Under the pieces are notes generated by a model, which was not told the origin of the DNA, did not search any database, and worked only from the letters and a program-made list of their open reading frames with translations. Below, piece by piece: positions 1-11,160 of a stretch of 64,000 nucleotides of DNA. This DNA is from Rhodoblastus sp. 17X3. GTDB lineage: Bacteria; Pseudomonadota; Alphaproteobacteria; Rhizobiales; Beijerinckiaceae. Each line of letters opens with the position of its first letter. Positions within the stretch are counted from its first letter, which is position 1. A program made the translations under genes and the position numbers. The stretch spans positions 62,001-126,000 of the forward strand of contig NZ_JASHHX010000008.1 of NCBI RefSeq assembly GCF_030056575.1, given 5' to 3'.

Positions 1-480
1 CGCCCCGACCCGGAGTCGGCGCCGCCAGCTCCCGAACCTCCGGTCGCGCCGCTTGTCGCTTCGCCGGTTCGAACCCCGCCCCGGATCGTGGAGGAAAAGC
101 CAAAAACCCCGGCTCTGGCTCCGCTGGCGCCTTTGGAGCGCCGGATGAAACGCCGGCTGTCGGCGGGCAAGGCGCAGGTGGATGACGTTATCGATCTGCA
201 CGGCCTGACCCAGGCGCAGGCGCATCGCGCGCTGAATAATTTCCTCTGGCGCTCCGCCGAGAACGGCGCGAAACTGGTGCTGGTGATCACCGGCAAGGGC
301 GCGCCAGCCGGCGAGGAGGAGCGTTATGACAGCGAACGCGGCGTGCTGCGCCGCAATGCGCCGCACTGGCTACGGACGCCGGAATTGCGCGCCATCGTCC
401 TCTCGATCGAGGAGGCAGCGCGGCCGCATGGCGGGTCGGGCGCCCTTTATGTCCGCCTGCGGCGGCGCTCCCCCGGCTGA
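1..480 (+). CDS. Smr-domain protein, 5' end outside the window
   Basis: The reading frame is open from base 1, so the gene begins upstream; the GTG at 88 is probably internal. The visible N-terminal part is rich in Pro and Ala and looks like a disordered linker. The C-terminal part has the Smr (small MutS-related) core: a DVIDLHGLTQ motif near bases 184-213, a VLVITGKG strand-loop, and the closing GALYVRLRRR strand. Smr domains bind or nick branched DNA or act on RNA. Stand-alone proteins of this kind (YdaL/YigA-like) are common in alphaproteobacteria, with no settled role. A 65-bp gap with a hairpin separates it from the kinase gene. The family call is firm, the function open. Confidence 0.85.
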   Translation, partial: RPDPESAPPAPEPPVAPLVASPVRTPPRIVEEKPKTPALAPLAPLERRMKRRLSAGKAQVDDVIDLHGLTQAQAHRALNNFLWRSAENGAKLVLVITGKGAPAGEEERYDSERGVLRRNAPHWLRTPELRAIVLSIEEAARPHGGSGALYVRLRRRSPG

Positions 481-488
481 GGAAAGAG

Positions 489-516
489 CTTGACCCCGCT
501 TCCATGCGGGGGCAAG
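489..516 (+). terminator. GC-rich hairpin after the Smr gene
   Basis: An inverted repeat pairs CTTG/CAAG and CCCCGC/GCGGGG around a TTCCAT loop, 9 bases after the Smr stop codon. There is no U-rich tail, so it may be a weak terminator or a 3'-end stabiliser rather than a strong intrinsic terminator. Confidence 0.4.
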
Positions 517-545
517 ACCCTGACGTTTCCTGAGAGAGTTTCACC

Positions 546-1574
546 ATGACCGCCCATCGATATGACGTCCTCGGCCTTGGCAATGCGATTGTCGACGTCA
601 TCGCGCCCGTCGACGAGGAGTTCCTCGTCAAAGCCAAGCTTCGCAAGGGCGCGATGCAATTGGTCGACGAACAGCAGGCGCAATGGCTCTATGACGCGAT
701 GGGCGCGACGACGATCGTGTCGGGCGGTTCGGCGGCGAACACCATCGCCGGCCTGGCGAGCTTCGGCGGAAAAGGTGTCTTCGTCGGCAAGGTTGCGGCG
801 GACGAGGCGGGCCGCGCCTTCGCCCATGACATCAAGGCGGCGGGCGTTCATTTCGCGACGCCGCCCGCGAGCGACGGCCCCTCCACGGCGCGCTGCCTCG
901 TGCTCGTCACGCCGGACGGCCAGCGCACGATGAACACCTTTCTCGGCGCCTGCCAGAATCTGACCTGCGCCGATCTCAACGCCGCCGACGTCGCCGCGTC
1001 GAAGATCATTTACCTCGAAGGCTATCTGTGGGATCCGCCGGCGGCGAAGGAAGCCTTCGTCGAAGCGTCGCGGATCGCCCACGCCGCCCGGCGCGAAGTG
1101 GCGCTCACCCTGTCGGACGTGTTTTGCGTCGATCGCCACCAGCAGGAATTCCTGCGGCTGATGCGCGACGGGATCGTCGATATTCTGTTCGCCAATGAAT
1201 CCGAGCTTCACGCGCTCTATGAAACGGCGGATTTTGCGACCGCTGTCGCTGCGCTGCGTCAGGAAAACGTGCTGGCCGCGATCACGCGCTCCGAGAAAGG
1301 CGCGGTCGTGATCAAGGGCGACAAGACCTGGGAAGTTCCCGCCGCGCAGATCGATCGCCTCATCGACACCACGGGGGCCGGCGATCTGTTCGCGGCTGGC
1401 TTCCTGACTGGCTATACGAGAGGCGAGCCGCTTGACGCCTGCGCGCGTCTCGGCGCCCTGGCGGCGAGCGAGATCATACAGCATTTCGGCGCGCGTCCGG
1501 AGGTCAACCTCGCGCAACTGGCCGAACAGAGCGCCTATCTGCACGCTGACGGCGTGGCGCCACAGAGCGCCTGA
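546..1574 (+). CDS. PfkB-family carbohydrate/nucleoside kinase (adenosine kinase-like)
   Basis: A 342-residue ribokinase-fold kinase that would phosphorylate a sugar or nucleoside with ATP in the cytoplasm. Visible features are the N-terminal GLGNAIVDV strand, the substrate-side SGGSAANTIAGLASFGG motif near residues 59-75, and the PfkB signature DTTGAGDLFAAGF from residue 274, where Asp280 is the expected catalytic base. Length and motifs match the alphaproteobacterial group usually named adenosine kinase. The substrate cannot be read from sequence: adenosine, ribose and fructose-type substrates remain possible. A clear intrinsic terminator follows at 1621. Confidence 0.88.
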   Translation: MTAHRYDVLGLGNAIVDVIAPVDEEFLVKAKLRKGAMQLVDEQQAQWLYDAMGATTIVSGGSAANTIAGLASFGGKGVFVGKVAADEAGRAFAHDIKAAGVHFATPPASDGPSTARCLVLVTPDGQRTMNTFLGACQNLTCADLNAADVAASKIIYLEGYLWDPPAAKEAFVEASRIAHAARREVALTLSDVFCVDRHQQEFLRLMRDGIVDILFANESELHALYETADFATAVAALRQENVLAAITRSEKGAVVIKGDKTWEVPAAQIDRLIDTTGAGDLFAAGFLTGYTRGEPLDACARLGALAASEIIQHFGARPEVNLAQLAEQSAYLHADGVAPQSA

Positions 1575-1620
1575 ACCGAGGGAGCCTGATCAGGCTCAAT
1601 ATTTCAAGGCGGTCATGATC

Positions 1621-1653
1621 GTCGGCGCTCCAATCGGGCGCCGACGTTTTTTT
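1621..1653 (+). terminator. Intrinsic terminator of the PfkB kinase gene
   Basis: GTCGGCGC pairs perfectly with GCGCCGAC around a 9-base loop and is followed by G and a run of seven Ts. It lies 46 bases after the kinase stop. Confidence 0.85.
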
Positions 1654-1662
1654 GCGACTTAT

Positions 1663-1812
1663 ACCAAGACTTACAGGTGAGAATCTGTGAGTCTTGGTTA
1701 GGCGCGACTGCGCCCAATAGCCCGTCGCAAGACGGGCGTCTTGCGACGCCCTTTGGGCTTACGCGAGGGACTCCTTGACCACGACGAGTCGCGGTCAAGG
1801 AGAAGCGGTAAA
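1663..1812. repeat. Structured ~150-bp dispersed repeat, copy 1
   Basis: This matches the stretch at 28484-28633 over its whole length with about one single-base indel. It can form three hairpins: 1663-1675 with 1686-1698 (CCAAGAC/GTCTTGG core), 1711-1726 (CCCGTC-GCAA-GACGGG, with a longer alternative CGTCGCAAGA/TCTTGCGACG stem at 1713-1738), and 1773-1800 (CCTTGACC...GGTCAAGG). It fills the space between the kinase terminator and the stop codon of the convergent purH gene. It carries no credible coding frame. Confidence 0.85.
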
Positions 1813-3402
1813 TTAGTGGCGGAAGTGGCGATAGCCGGTCATGACCATCGCCAGACCGGCCTCGTCGGCCGCCTTTATCACTTCATCGTCGCGCATCGAA
1901 CCGCCGGGCTGGATGACGGCCGTCGCGCCCGCTTCCGCCGCGGCGAGCAGGCCGTCGGCGAAGGGGAAAAAGGCGTCGGAGGCGACCACCGAGCCCTTGG
2001 CCCAGCTCTCCGCCGCGCCGGCGGCTTTGGCGGCTTCGGCGGCTTTCCACGCTGCGATGCGCGAGGAATCGACGCGGCTCATCTGGCCAGCGCCGACGCC
2101 GACCGTCGCGCCGTTCCTGGCGTAGACGATGGCGTTTGACTTGACGTGCTTGGCGACGCGGAAAGCGAATTTGAGATCGGCCAGCTCCTGCGCCGTGGGC
2201 GCGCGCCTGGTCACGACCTTCAGTGGCATGTCGTCGACCACCGCGTTGTCGCGCGACTGGAACAGAAGGCCGCCCGCGACCGAACGGACGCCGAGGCCCG
2301 GCGCGCGCGGGTCCGGAAGGCCGCCGGTGAGCAGCAGGCGCAGGTTCTTCTTCCCCGCGACCAAAGCAATGGCCTCTTCATCGGCGTCGGGCGCGATGAT
2401 GACTTCGGTGAAGATCTTGACGATTTCCGAAGCCGCCTCGGCGTCCAGCTTCCGGTTCAGCGCGACAATGCCGCCGAAGGCGGAGACGGGATCGCAGGCC
2501 TGGGCGCGGAGATAGGCCTCCATCAGCGTTGCGCCCTCGGCGACGCCGCAGGGATTGGAATGCTTGATGATCGCCACCGCCGCCGTGCGGGCGGGATCGA
2601 ATTCCGCAACCAGTTCAAAGGCGGCGTCTGTGTCATTGACATTATTGTAGGAGAGCTGCTTGCCCTGCAGCTGGCGCGCGGAAGCGACGCCGAGGCGGTT
2701 CTCGCCGGTCAGATAAAAGCCGGCGTTCTGGTGGGGGTTTTCGCCATAACGCATCGGCTCGGACAATTTGCCGCCCACGGCCCGATATTCGGGGGCGTCG
2801 ACGCCGATCGCCCGCGCGAGCCAGTTGGAGATCGTGGCGTCATAGGCCGCGGTGCGCGCATAGGCCTTCTGCGCGAGCTTTTTGCGCAGGGCGAGGTCCG
2901 CTCCGCCGCCATGCGCGTCCATGGCGGCCAGAATGACCTGATAATCCGCCACATCGACGACAACGGCGACGTCTTCGTGGTTCTTGGCGGCGGCGCGGAT
3001 CATGGCCGGTCCGCCGATGTCGATATTCTCGATGGTTTCGTCCCAGTCGGCGCCCTTGGCGACCGTCGCCTCGAAGGGATAGAGATTGACGACTAGGAGG
3101 TCGATCGGGTCGATGCCATGCGCCAGCATGGCGGCTTCATGTTCGGGGTTTTCGCGGATCGCCAGCAGGCCGCCGTGAACCTTCGGATGTAGCGTCTTGA
3201 CGCGTCCGTCCATCATTTCGGGAAAGCCGGTGACGTCGGACACGTCCACGACCGCGATTCCAGCGTCGGCGATGGCCTTGCGCGTGCCGCCCGTCGAAAT
3301 CAGGGTGACGCCGCGCTGGCTCAACGCGCGCGCGAAATCGATCAGGCCGGTCTTGTCGGAAACGGAAAGCAGCGCACGTTTGATGGCGCGAATGTCTGAC
3401 AT
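1813..3402 (-). CDS. purH: Bifunctional AICAR formyltransferase/IMP cyclohydrolase
   Basis: Catalyses the last two steps of de novo purine synthesis, from AICAR via FAICAR to IMP, in the cytoplasm. The N-terminal MGS-like IMP cyclohydrolase domain (about residues 1-200) opens with [12 protein letters not shown] and has the STGGT phosphate loop. The AICARFT domain follows with YGENPHQ, KQLSYNN, the IKHSNPCG motif and the terminal FFPFADG. I chose the ATG at 3402 (529 residues, the usual PurH size) because the frame upstream has no family similarity and a GAAGAG site precedes it. The heparinase-like and rsmB genes lie upstream on the same strand, an order common in rhizobia. Confidence 0.97.
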   Translation of the reverse strand: MSDIRAIKRALLSVSDKTGLIDFARALSQRGVTLISTGGTRKAIADAGIAVVDVSDVTGFPEMMDGRVKTLHPKVHGGLLAIRENPEHEAAMLAHGIDPIDLLVVNLYPFEATVAKGADWDETIENIDIGGPAMIRAAAKNHEDVAVVVDVADYQVILAAMDAHGGGADLALRKKLAQKAYARTAAYDATISNWLARAIGVDAPEYRAVGGKLSEPMRYGENPHQNAGFYLTGENRLGVASARQLQGKQLSYNNVNDTDAAFELVAEFDPARTAAVAIIKHSNPCGVAEGATLMEAYLRAQACDPVSAFGGIVALNRKLDAEAASEIVKIFTEVIIAPDADEEAIALVAGKKNLRLLLTGGLPDPRAPGLGVRSVAGGLLFQSRDNAVVDDMPLKVVTRRAPTAQELADLKFAFRVAKHVKSNAIVYARNGATVGVGAGQMSRVDSSRIAAWKAAEAAKAAGAAESWAKGSVVASDAFFPFADGLLAAAEAGATAVIQPGGSMRDDEVIKAADEAGLAMVMTGYRHFRH

Positions 3403-3579
3403 GGGCTTACTCTTCAATGGCTCCGCCTCGGCGCCGGGCCGCGCGCGGCGAATCGGGAGCAGGTCTGCGGGCGCAATATCGGGTCGGGCGGCTTGCGGCT
3501 CTATGGCTTGCGCCGCGCTTAGCATGTTTCGCCGCGAACGAAAATGCGTCACGCGCCAGACAAAACAAGGAATTTTCTC

Positions 3580-5310
3580 TCAAACCCGCTCCAGTCGCGA
3601 ATCGGCGCGTTGGAGCGTGAAGGACCAGTCGACCTCAGCGATATCGGCTGAGGCGCCATAAACGACGATCTGTTCGCAGGCGCGGGGCCCCTCCGGCGCA
3701 GCGAACAGGATGCTTTCTTCGATGACGAGCGGCAGCCCCCCGGCCTCGAAGGCCAGTTTCGCGCCGCCGGGCAGTTCCAGAAGCACGCCGGCTCCGTCGC
3801 GGATCTGCGTCAGCGTCGCCGCGGGGTGGATATGGAAACGGATGGCGTAATTGACATTCGACCGTTTCGACCCATCGGCCGCGATCAGGCGGTCCTTGCC
3901 CTGAAGGCGGCCGCCATCGGCCTGAAGCAGCCAGCGCCGTTCGTGAATGAAGCCGAAACGGCGCAGATAGCCGTCATGCGACGCCAGAACCATCGAGCCC
4001 TGGGCGCTGTCCTCGCGGATCGCCGGCACGCGTTCGGGGCCGAGCAGGATTTCGTCGTCGAACCATCGGGCGGTCCCGATCTGCGCGCTGAACAGGCAGG
4101 ACGAGGAATCGTTCAAAGCCAGCGTCGAGTGAGCGGCGGTGAAGCGCGCGCTCGCCCGCAGCTTGGGGCGAGACGGGCCGGGATTGCCGCAATTGATGAC
4201 GACCTTGTCCGCGCCCAGCGAGAATTCGAACGACAGGCAGCCGGCGTGAGCGTCGCGCGAGCTGAGCGGCGGCGGCGGGCGGCCGGCGTCGAGGATGACG
4301 AGCGCGTCCTGCGCCTCGAGCCGCTGGTAGCCGGAATATCTCGCGTTGAACACCGGCTGGTTCCGATTGTCCTCATAGGCCAGCGCGATGGCGATCCCGT
4401 CCGGGGCCGTGACGCCCATGCCATTGAACAAAGCGAGCGAACCATCGCCATGGCGAAACATGCGTAAGGCGGGCGTCATGCGATCGATGGCGTTGAGCAG
4501 ATCCGGCGGCGGCGAAAGCCCGCGCGCCGCAAAAGCCTGGCGCAGCGGCAAGAGGTCGAACAGCAGGTCGAGCAGGGCTTGCGGGTTGCGGCCGACGGTC
4601 CCGCCGTCGGGCAGCACCTGCCGGTTCAACTGCTCGTTCAGAACGGCCACCGAGCGCTTCAACATCGACGCTCCGCCCTGGACGCACAAGGAATAGGCGG
4701 TCATGGCGACCGCCATCGTCAGTCGCGTTTCCCCCGCCAAGCCACTGTCGAACTGGCGTCTCAGCCGCCAGTAGCCGCAGGTCAAGACGCGAAGGACGCG
4801 GCGGTAATCGGGATAGTCGACGCCTTCCAGCAGCATCGGCGACTGGCTCAGCCAGGAGAGCGTGCGCCGCGCGACGACTTCGGGCTCCCAGGCCGGATGG
4901 GCGCGCGGCTTTCCCAGCAAGGCGAGAAATTCTTTCAGAAGCGATCGGGCGTTGGCGCGCGCCAATGCGGTGTCCGCCGCGCGCAAATGGCGCAGCCAGT
5001 TGAAGCCGTTCAACTCGCGCGACCAGTCCGCCGAAGGCGGAGGCAACGCGAAAGGTGACTGTCCGTGCGCGTTGACGATTTTTCCGCAGAAGGCGTAATA
5101 GCCGGCGTAAATGTCGGCCGCCACGGTTGGATCGCCAGTGCGGATATCCTGAGGCGCGATGAGAAGCCGTTCCGGCGGGCTGCAGCGCCATTCCTCGAAA
5201 GACAGAAAAGGCCATTTCGCGACGGAGCGCAGCTTCAGCGCGCCGCGGGCGATCGCCAGGCGGACGAGGCGAAGGCGTTCGGCGAGGGGCAGGGCGCGCG
5301 AAATCGTCAA
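3580..5310 (-). CDS. Heparinase II/III-family protein
   Basis: About 576 residues. The N-terminal half is an all-alpha toroid typical of heparinase II/III-like proteins (WLRHLRAA, RRTLSWLSQSP, LLPDGGTVGRNPQ). The C-terminal half is a beta-sandwich (SLALFNGMG, HAGCLSFEFSLG, RFTAAHSTLALND, RFHIHP). The frame is open well upstream into rsmB but has no ATG or GTG in the right place. The TTG at 5310, 11 bases after a GGAG, is the best start. Family enzymes are polysaccharide lyases, but this rhizobial clade sits between rsmB and purH and has no proven substrate. A role in envelope or exopolysaccharide turnover is inference. Confidence 0.85.
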   Translation of the reverse strand: MTISRALPLAERLRLVRLAIARGALKLRSVAKWPFLSFEEWRCSPPERLLIAPQDIRTGDPTVAADIYAGYYAFCGKIVNAHGQSPFALPPPSADWSRELNGFNWLRHLRAADTALARANARSLLKEFLALLGKPRAHPAWEPEVVARRTLSWLSQSPMLLEGVDYPDYRRVLRVLTCGYWRLRRQFDSGLAGETRLTMAVAMTAYSLCVQGGASMLKRSVAVLNEQLNRQVLPDGGTVGRNPQALLDLLFDLLPLRQAFAARGLSPPPDLLNAIDRMTPALRMFRHGDGSLALFNGMGVTAPDGIAIALAYEDNRNQPVFNARYSGYQRLEAQDALVILDAGRPPPPLSSRDAHAGCLSFEFSLGADKVVINCGNPGPSRPKLRASARFTAAHSTLALNDSSSCLFSAQIGTARWFDDEILLGPERVPAIREDSAQGSMVLASHDGYLRRFGFIHERRWLLQADGGRLQGKDRLIAADGSKRSNVNYAIRFHIHPAATLTQIRDGAGVLLELPGGAKLAFEAGGLPLVIEESILFAAPEGPRACEQIVVYGASADIAEVDWSFTLQRADSRLERV

Positions 5311-5404
5311 AGGCGGTCCACACTCCGGTCGGCGGGTTCGGGACGCCGGTACGGCTACGCCGCCAGCTGCCTTCCGACTTTCGCCGATCGTGGTTAATGA
5401 ACGC

Positions 5405-6829
5405 CTAACGCAAACGTCCCAGTCTCGCGATGAAGAATCCGTCGAGCCCCCTTTGGCGCGAGTCCTCATCCGGGAGCAGGCTGGGCAGCAGACGCAGCTC
5501 GCCTTCGGCGTTCGCGGCCTCCGCCGGCAGGCCATAAGCCGCCGGATCGATCGGGTCGCGGACCGCGTCCGGATTGCGCCTCAGCAGCGCGGCGATCTGC
5601 GCTTCGCCTTCCTCCGGCTCGAGCGAACAGACGCAATAAACCAGAATGCCGCCGGGCTTCAGCAGGCTGAAGGCGCGATCGAGGATCTTGGTCTGGATCG
5701 CGGCGAGCGCTGCGATGTCGCCGGGTTTTTTGGTCCAGAGCACGTCGGGAGAGCGGCGCGCGGTTCCGGTGGCGGAACAGGGGGCGTCGACCAGAATGGC
5801 GTCGAAGGGCTCGGCCTTGAAGGAAGCGGCGTCGCCGACGGAAATGGCCGCCTCGAGCTTGAGGCGGGCCAGATTGGCGGAAAGCGCCTTGAGGCGCTCG
5901 GCGGATCGGTCCAGCGCGGTCACGCGCGCGCCGGCGGCGGCGAGTTGGGCGGTCTTGCCGCCGGGCGCCGCGCATAGGTCGGCGACGCGCTGTCCAGGCT
6001 TGGCGTCGAGGATGCGCGCGGGCAAGGCCGCCGCCGCGTCCTGCACCCACCATTCGCCTTCCTCATAGCCGGGCAACTCGGGGATCGGCGCATGGCTTTC
6101 GAGGCGGATCGATCCGGTCGGCAGCAGCCGGCCGCCGAGCTTTTCGGCCCAGGCCGTGGCGTCCGCCTTGACGGTGAGGTCGAGCGTCGGCTCGTCCCCG
6201 AAGGCCGATGCGATCCCATGCGCCGCGTCTTCGCCATAGATGCGCCGCCACCGTGCGGCGAGCCAATGCGGAATGTCGTCGTCAAGAGGATCGGACTGTT
6301 CGAGAAATTCGTCGCGGCGTCGAATCAGGTTGCGCAGCACGCCATTGACCAGATTGGCGAAACCCGCGTTCTTCGGCTCCAGCCGCGTTGCTCGCACCGC
6401 CAGGTCGACGGCGGCGTGATCCGGCGTGTCGAGGAAGAGAATCTGCGCAGCGGCGGCGATCAGATTCCATTCCAGCATGCCGCAATTGCGCGGCAGGCCC
6501 TTTTCGACCAGCTGGCTGAGCGCGAGGCGGATCGTTCCGAGCCGCCGCAACGCGACCGTGACAATGGAGCGGGCGAGGCCGCGGTCGCGCGGGTCGAGAC
6601 CGGCCAGCCGCGAAGGGGCGGCGTCGGACAGGAATCGTTCATCCAGCGTGTGTCCGCCCTGGACGATGTCGCAAAGGATCGCGGCGGCGGCGACGCGCGC
6701 GGCAAGGCCCGGATGGGCGAGCATGCTCTCGGGCGCCTGATCCGGCCGGGCGCCTTTCGCCCGCAGACCTTGCGTAGCTGTCCTGCCCTTGCCGGAGCGG
6801 CCGAAATTATTGCCGTTATTGGTGTTCAT
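5405..6829 (-). CDS. rsmB: RsmB-type 16S rRNA (cytosine-C5) methyltransferase
   Basis: A 474-residue SAM-dependent RNA m5C methyltransferase expected to modify 16S rRNA (C967 by E. coli numbering). It has an N-terminal NusB-like RNA-binding domain (about residues 45-170) and a Rossmann methyltransferase domain. The SAM loop DLCAAPGGKT lies near residue 286. Cys351 sits in DAPCSATG and Cys401 in VYCVCSLEPEEGE, the two-cysteine arrangement of the family. A short Gly/Asn/Arg-rich N-terminal tail precedes the fold. It is the first gene of the rsmB-heparinase-purH group. A paralogous target base cannot be ruled out from sequence. Confidence 0.92.
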   Translation of the reverse strand: MNTNNGNNFGRSGKGRTATQGLRAKGARPDQAPESMLAHPGLAARVAAAAILCDIVQGGHTLDERFLSDAAPSRLAGLDPRDRGLARSIVTVALRRLGTIRLALSQLVEKGLPRNCGMLEWNLIAAAAQILFLDTPDHAAVDLAVRATRLEPKNAGFANLVNGVLRNLIRRRDEFLEQSDPLDDDIPHWLAARWRRIYGEDAAHGIASAFGDEPTLDLTVKADATAWAEKLGGRLLPTGSIRLESHAPIPELPGYEEGEWWVQDAAAALPARILDAKPGQRVADLCAAPGGKTAQLAAAGARVTALDRSAERLKALSANLARLKLEAAISVGDAASFKAEPFDAILVDAPCSATGTARRSPDVLWTKKPGDIAALAAIQTKILDRAFSLLKPGGILVYCVCSLEPEEGEAQIAALLRRNPDAVRDPIDPAAYGLPAEAANAEGELRLLPSLLPDEDSRQRGLDGFFIARLGRLR

Positions 6830-7004
6830 TCGCCCCGTGACCAGGTCGGAGTTGCGCGCAGGAAGGTTTCGATTATGAATCGGCCTGCTGGATTTTTACT
6901 ATAGCGCCGCGCGCGCGGAAATGCGCGTCCGCGCCGGTTCGGACCTGCTGTTTTCGCTTCGGACCCGGTTCCATCGGCGGGCGCTAGGATTGGAAGGCTT
7001 GACC

Positions 7005-7217
7005 ATGGCGGCGAAAGACAATGGCGGTCCCGGGGCCGGGGAGGCTGAAAAGCCGAAGGTTTTGAGCCCCGAGGCCCGGCGCGCCCTCGCGGAAGCGGAG
7101 GAGCGCCGCCGCAATGCGATTGAGGCGTCCCTGCCCCGCGAAATCAATGGCCCCAAAGGCCCCGAGCCGATTCGTTATGGCGACTGGGAGCGCAAGGGCA
7201 TCGCGAGCGATTTCTGA
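7005..7217 (+). CDS. SDHAF4-like small protein (DUF1674)
   Basis: A 70-residue protein whose C-terminal block NGPKGPEPIRYGDWERKG, ending in SDF, is the hallmark of the DUF1674/SDHAF4 family. In eukaryotes SDHAF4 binds flavinylated succinate dehydrogenase subunit A and helps complex II assembly; the bacterial role is presumed similar. I chose the ATG at 7005, which has GGAAGG about 8 bases upstream and gives the usual short Ala/Glu-rich N terminus. The longer frame from 6921 has no family similarity. It is followed after 3 bases by gluQRS, so the two are probably co-transcribed. Confidence 0.85.
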   Translation: MAAKDNGGPGAGEAEKPKVLSPEARRALAEAEERRRNAIEASLPREINGPKGPEPIRYGDWERKGIASDF

Positions 7218-7220
7218 CTC

Positions 7221-8129
7221 ATGGCGCAGGAGGACGCTCCGGACGGCAAGGCCGCGACTCAGCCCGTATTTCGCTTTGCGCCCTCCCCCAATGGCTATTT
7301 GCATCTGGGACACGCTTTTTCGGCGCTGCTCAATCTGAAATTGGCGAAGGCCCATCACGCTCGGATGCTCCTGCGCATTGAGGACATCGACCCCGAACGG
7401 TCGCGTCGGCACTTCGAAACCGCGCTGATGGAAGATCTGAACTGGCTCGGCTTCCATTGGGACGAGCCGCCGCGCCGCCAGTCCGAGCATCTGGCGGATT
7501 ACGCCTCAGCCCTTGAGGGGCTGGTCGAACGGGGGCTGGCCTATCCCTGCTTTTGCTCGCGCTCCGATATCGCCCGCGCCTGCGCGGCAAAGACGGATTG
7601 GCCGCGCGATCCCGACGGCGCCTTTCTCTACCCGGGCGTCTGCCGCGCGCTTTCGCCGTCCGAACGGGGAGCGCGCATGGCGTCGGGCGCGCGTTTTTCC
7701 CTGCGCCTCGACATGGCGAAGGCGGTCGCGGCGATTCGGGGGCCTTTGACCTATCGGGAGTTTCACGAAGGCGAAGACGGCCTTGCCGTTATCGCGGCGC
7801 CGGAGCCTTGGGGCGACGTCCTTATCGGGCGGCGCGACGTGCCCGCTTCCTACCATATCGCCTGCGTCCTCGACGACGCCGCGCAGGGCGTGACCGATAT
7901 CGTCCGGGGCGCCGACCTCGAAGCCGCGACCGGGCTGCACCGGTTGCTACAGGCGCTTCTGGGACTGCAAACGCCCAATTACCGGCATCATCGGCTGGTG
8001 ACGGATGCCGAGGGCTGCAAACTTTCGAAGAGCAAGTCTTCGCCCTGTCTCCGCGATCTGCGCGCCCGAGGCGCGAGCCCGGCCGGGATCCGCGCCGAAT
8101 TGGGGCGACTGATGAACGTCGAATTCTGA
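7221..8129 (+). CDS. gluQRS: Glutamyl-Q tRNA(Asp) synthetase
   Basis: A 302-residue paralogue of the glutamyl-tRNA synthetase catalytic core that attaches glutamate to queuosine-34 of tRNA-Asp. The class I motifs are visible: HLGH at residues 28-31 and KLSKS at 267-271. A zinc-type cluster has the cysteines of PCFC and later YPGVC. The anticodon-binding domain of true GluRS is absent, which together with length separates the two enzymes. It lies 3 bases after the SDHAF4-like gene and converges on the L,D-transpeptidase gene. Confidence 0.93.
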   Translation: MAQEDAPDGKAATQPVFRFAPSPNGYLHLGHAFSALLNLKLAKAHHARMLLRIEDIDPERSRRHFETALMEDLNWLGFHWDEPPRRQSEHLADYASALEGLVERGLAYPCFCSRSDIARACAAKTDWPRDPDGAFLYPGVCRALSPSERGARMASGARFSLRLDMAKAVAAIRGPLTYREFHEGEDGLAVIAAPEPWGDVLIGRRDVPASYHIACVLDDAAQGVTDIVRGADLEAATGLHRLLQALLGLQTPNYRHHRLVTDAEGCKLSKSKSSPCLRDLRARGASPAGIRAELGRLMNVEF

Positions 8130-8135
8130 CGATTC

Positions 8136-8183
8136 AAAAAAAACAGGCCCGGATCTCCCGCATTGCGCTGCGGGATCCGGGCC
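8136..8183 (-). terminator. Intrinsic terminator of the L,D-transpeptidase gene
   Basis: GGCCCGGATC pairs with GATCCGGGCC, with an inner CCCGCA/TGCGGG stem. On the minus strand it is followed by a run of eight Ts (the A run at 8136-8143). It serves the leftward transpeptidase gene; the plus strand has no T run. Confidence 0.9.
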
Positions 8184-8206
8184 AGAACTTGCGAGGCGTC
8201 GTTCGA

Positions 8207-8737
8207 TCAGGGCTGCATGACCACGGCCGTGCCAACATCGACGCGCTCATAGAGGTCGGAGACGTCCTCATTCAGCATGCGAATGCAGCCATAAGACGCG
8301 CGGGAGCCGATTGAGGCGCGCATGCTGCTGGTGGTGCCGTGGATCGCTATTTGATCGCGGTCGAGCACCATGGCGGCGACGCCCATCGGATTGCGCGGCG
8401 AGCCGCCCGGGATGAAATTGGGCAGTCTGGGATGGTCGGCCTTGACGATGGCCGGCGGCGCCCAGTCGGGATGAGAATATTTGCCTTGAATGCGGGCAGG
8501 CCCGAGCCATTCCTTGCCCGGCTTGGCGACGGCGACGGGGTATTGGATCGCGCGTCCATCGTCGAGGACCAGATAGAGTTTGCGCTGGCTCATGCTGATG
8601 ACGATGGTGCCAGCGTCATATTGAGAATGGAACGAGACGAGATGGGTATTGGCGTTTGCGGCGCCTTGGGGCGTCGCGAGGCCAAGGAGCGTCGCGCCAA
8701 ACAACGCAGCCGTTCGCAAGCTCTTGAACTGAGGCAT
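8207..8737 (-). CDS. L,D-transpeptidase (YkuD domain), exported
   Basis: A 176-residue periplasmic enzyme likely to make 3-3 peptidoglycan cross-links or anchor proteins to peptidoglycan. The N terminus is a signal peptide (hydrophobic LFGATLLGLA, likely cleaved near residues 28-30). The YkuD domain has IHGTTS with His133 and the SYGCIRM motif with catalytic Cys151, followed by the DLYERVDVGT strand. It is a minimal single-domain ErfK/YbiS-type protein without LysM or SH3 modules. It stands alone between gluQRS and acs, with its own terminator. Confidence 0.93.
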   Translation of the reverse strand: MPQFKSLRTAALFGATLLGLATPQGAANANTHLVSFHSQYDAGTIVISMSQRKLYLVLDDGRAIQYPVAVAKPGKEWLGPARIQGKYSHPDWAPPAIVKADHPRLPNFIPGGSPRNPMGVAAMVLDRDQIAIHGTTSSMRASIGSRASYGCIRMLNEDVSDLYERVDVGTAVVMQP

Positions 8738-8893
8738 CTATTTTCTCCGGCAGGCGGAATCATTCGACGAGGATCATTTTCCGCAAACTGCCTTTGAATC
8801 GCCTTAATAACTAGAGCATGGGCGCCACACTTCGTTGGAATGTCGCCGGACGAGGGAATTTGCTGCAATTGAAGTTATTAAAACTTTAATTGC

Positions 8894-8926
8894 TGAAAAG
8901 ACGAAAGCCGGACGACATGCGCCCGG
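8894..8926 (-). terminator. Probable terminator of acs
   Basis: GCCGG/CCGGC flank a short GC-rich loop. On the minus strand the hairpin is followed by TTTCGTCTTTT. It lies about 30 bases after the acs stop. Confidence 0.6.
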
Positions 8927-8956
8927 CTTCCATCAATTGCGATTTGCGACGAATGA

Positions 8957-10894
<1,938 letters not shown>

Positions 10895-11160
10895 AGACTT
10901 CCTCCCGGACAAAAACCGACGCCGCTGCTTGCCTGCAGCGCGCGCCGTTCAATCGGGGGGCATTATGGCCCATCGGCCTGAAGCCTCACAAGCGTCGCGG
11001 CGTCACACTTTGGTCCTGCGACCTTGGGGGGAAGCGGGGCCGAAACGCCGTTTCAAGCCATAATTTTGGGCAGAACCAGGCAAAATGGCCGAGCGACGAT
11101 AAGGGCCGAGCCCGTGGACGCGACCCGATTTGCGTCAGACGAGAGCTTCGCCGCGCGCCC

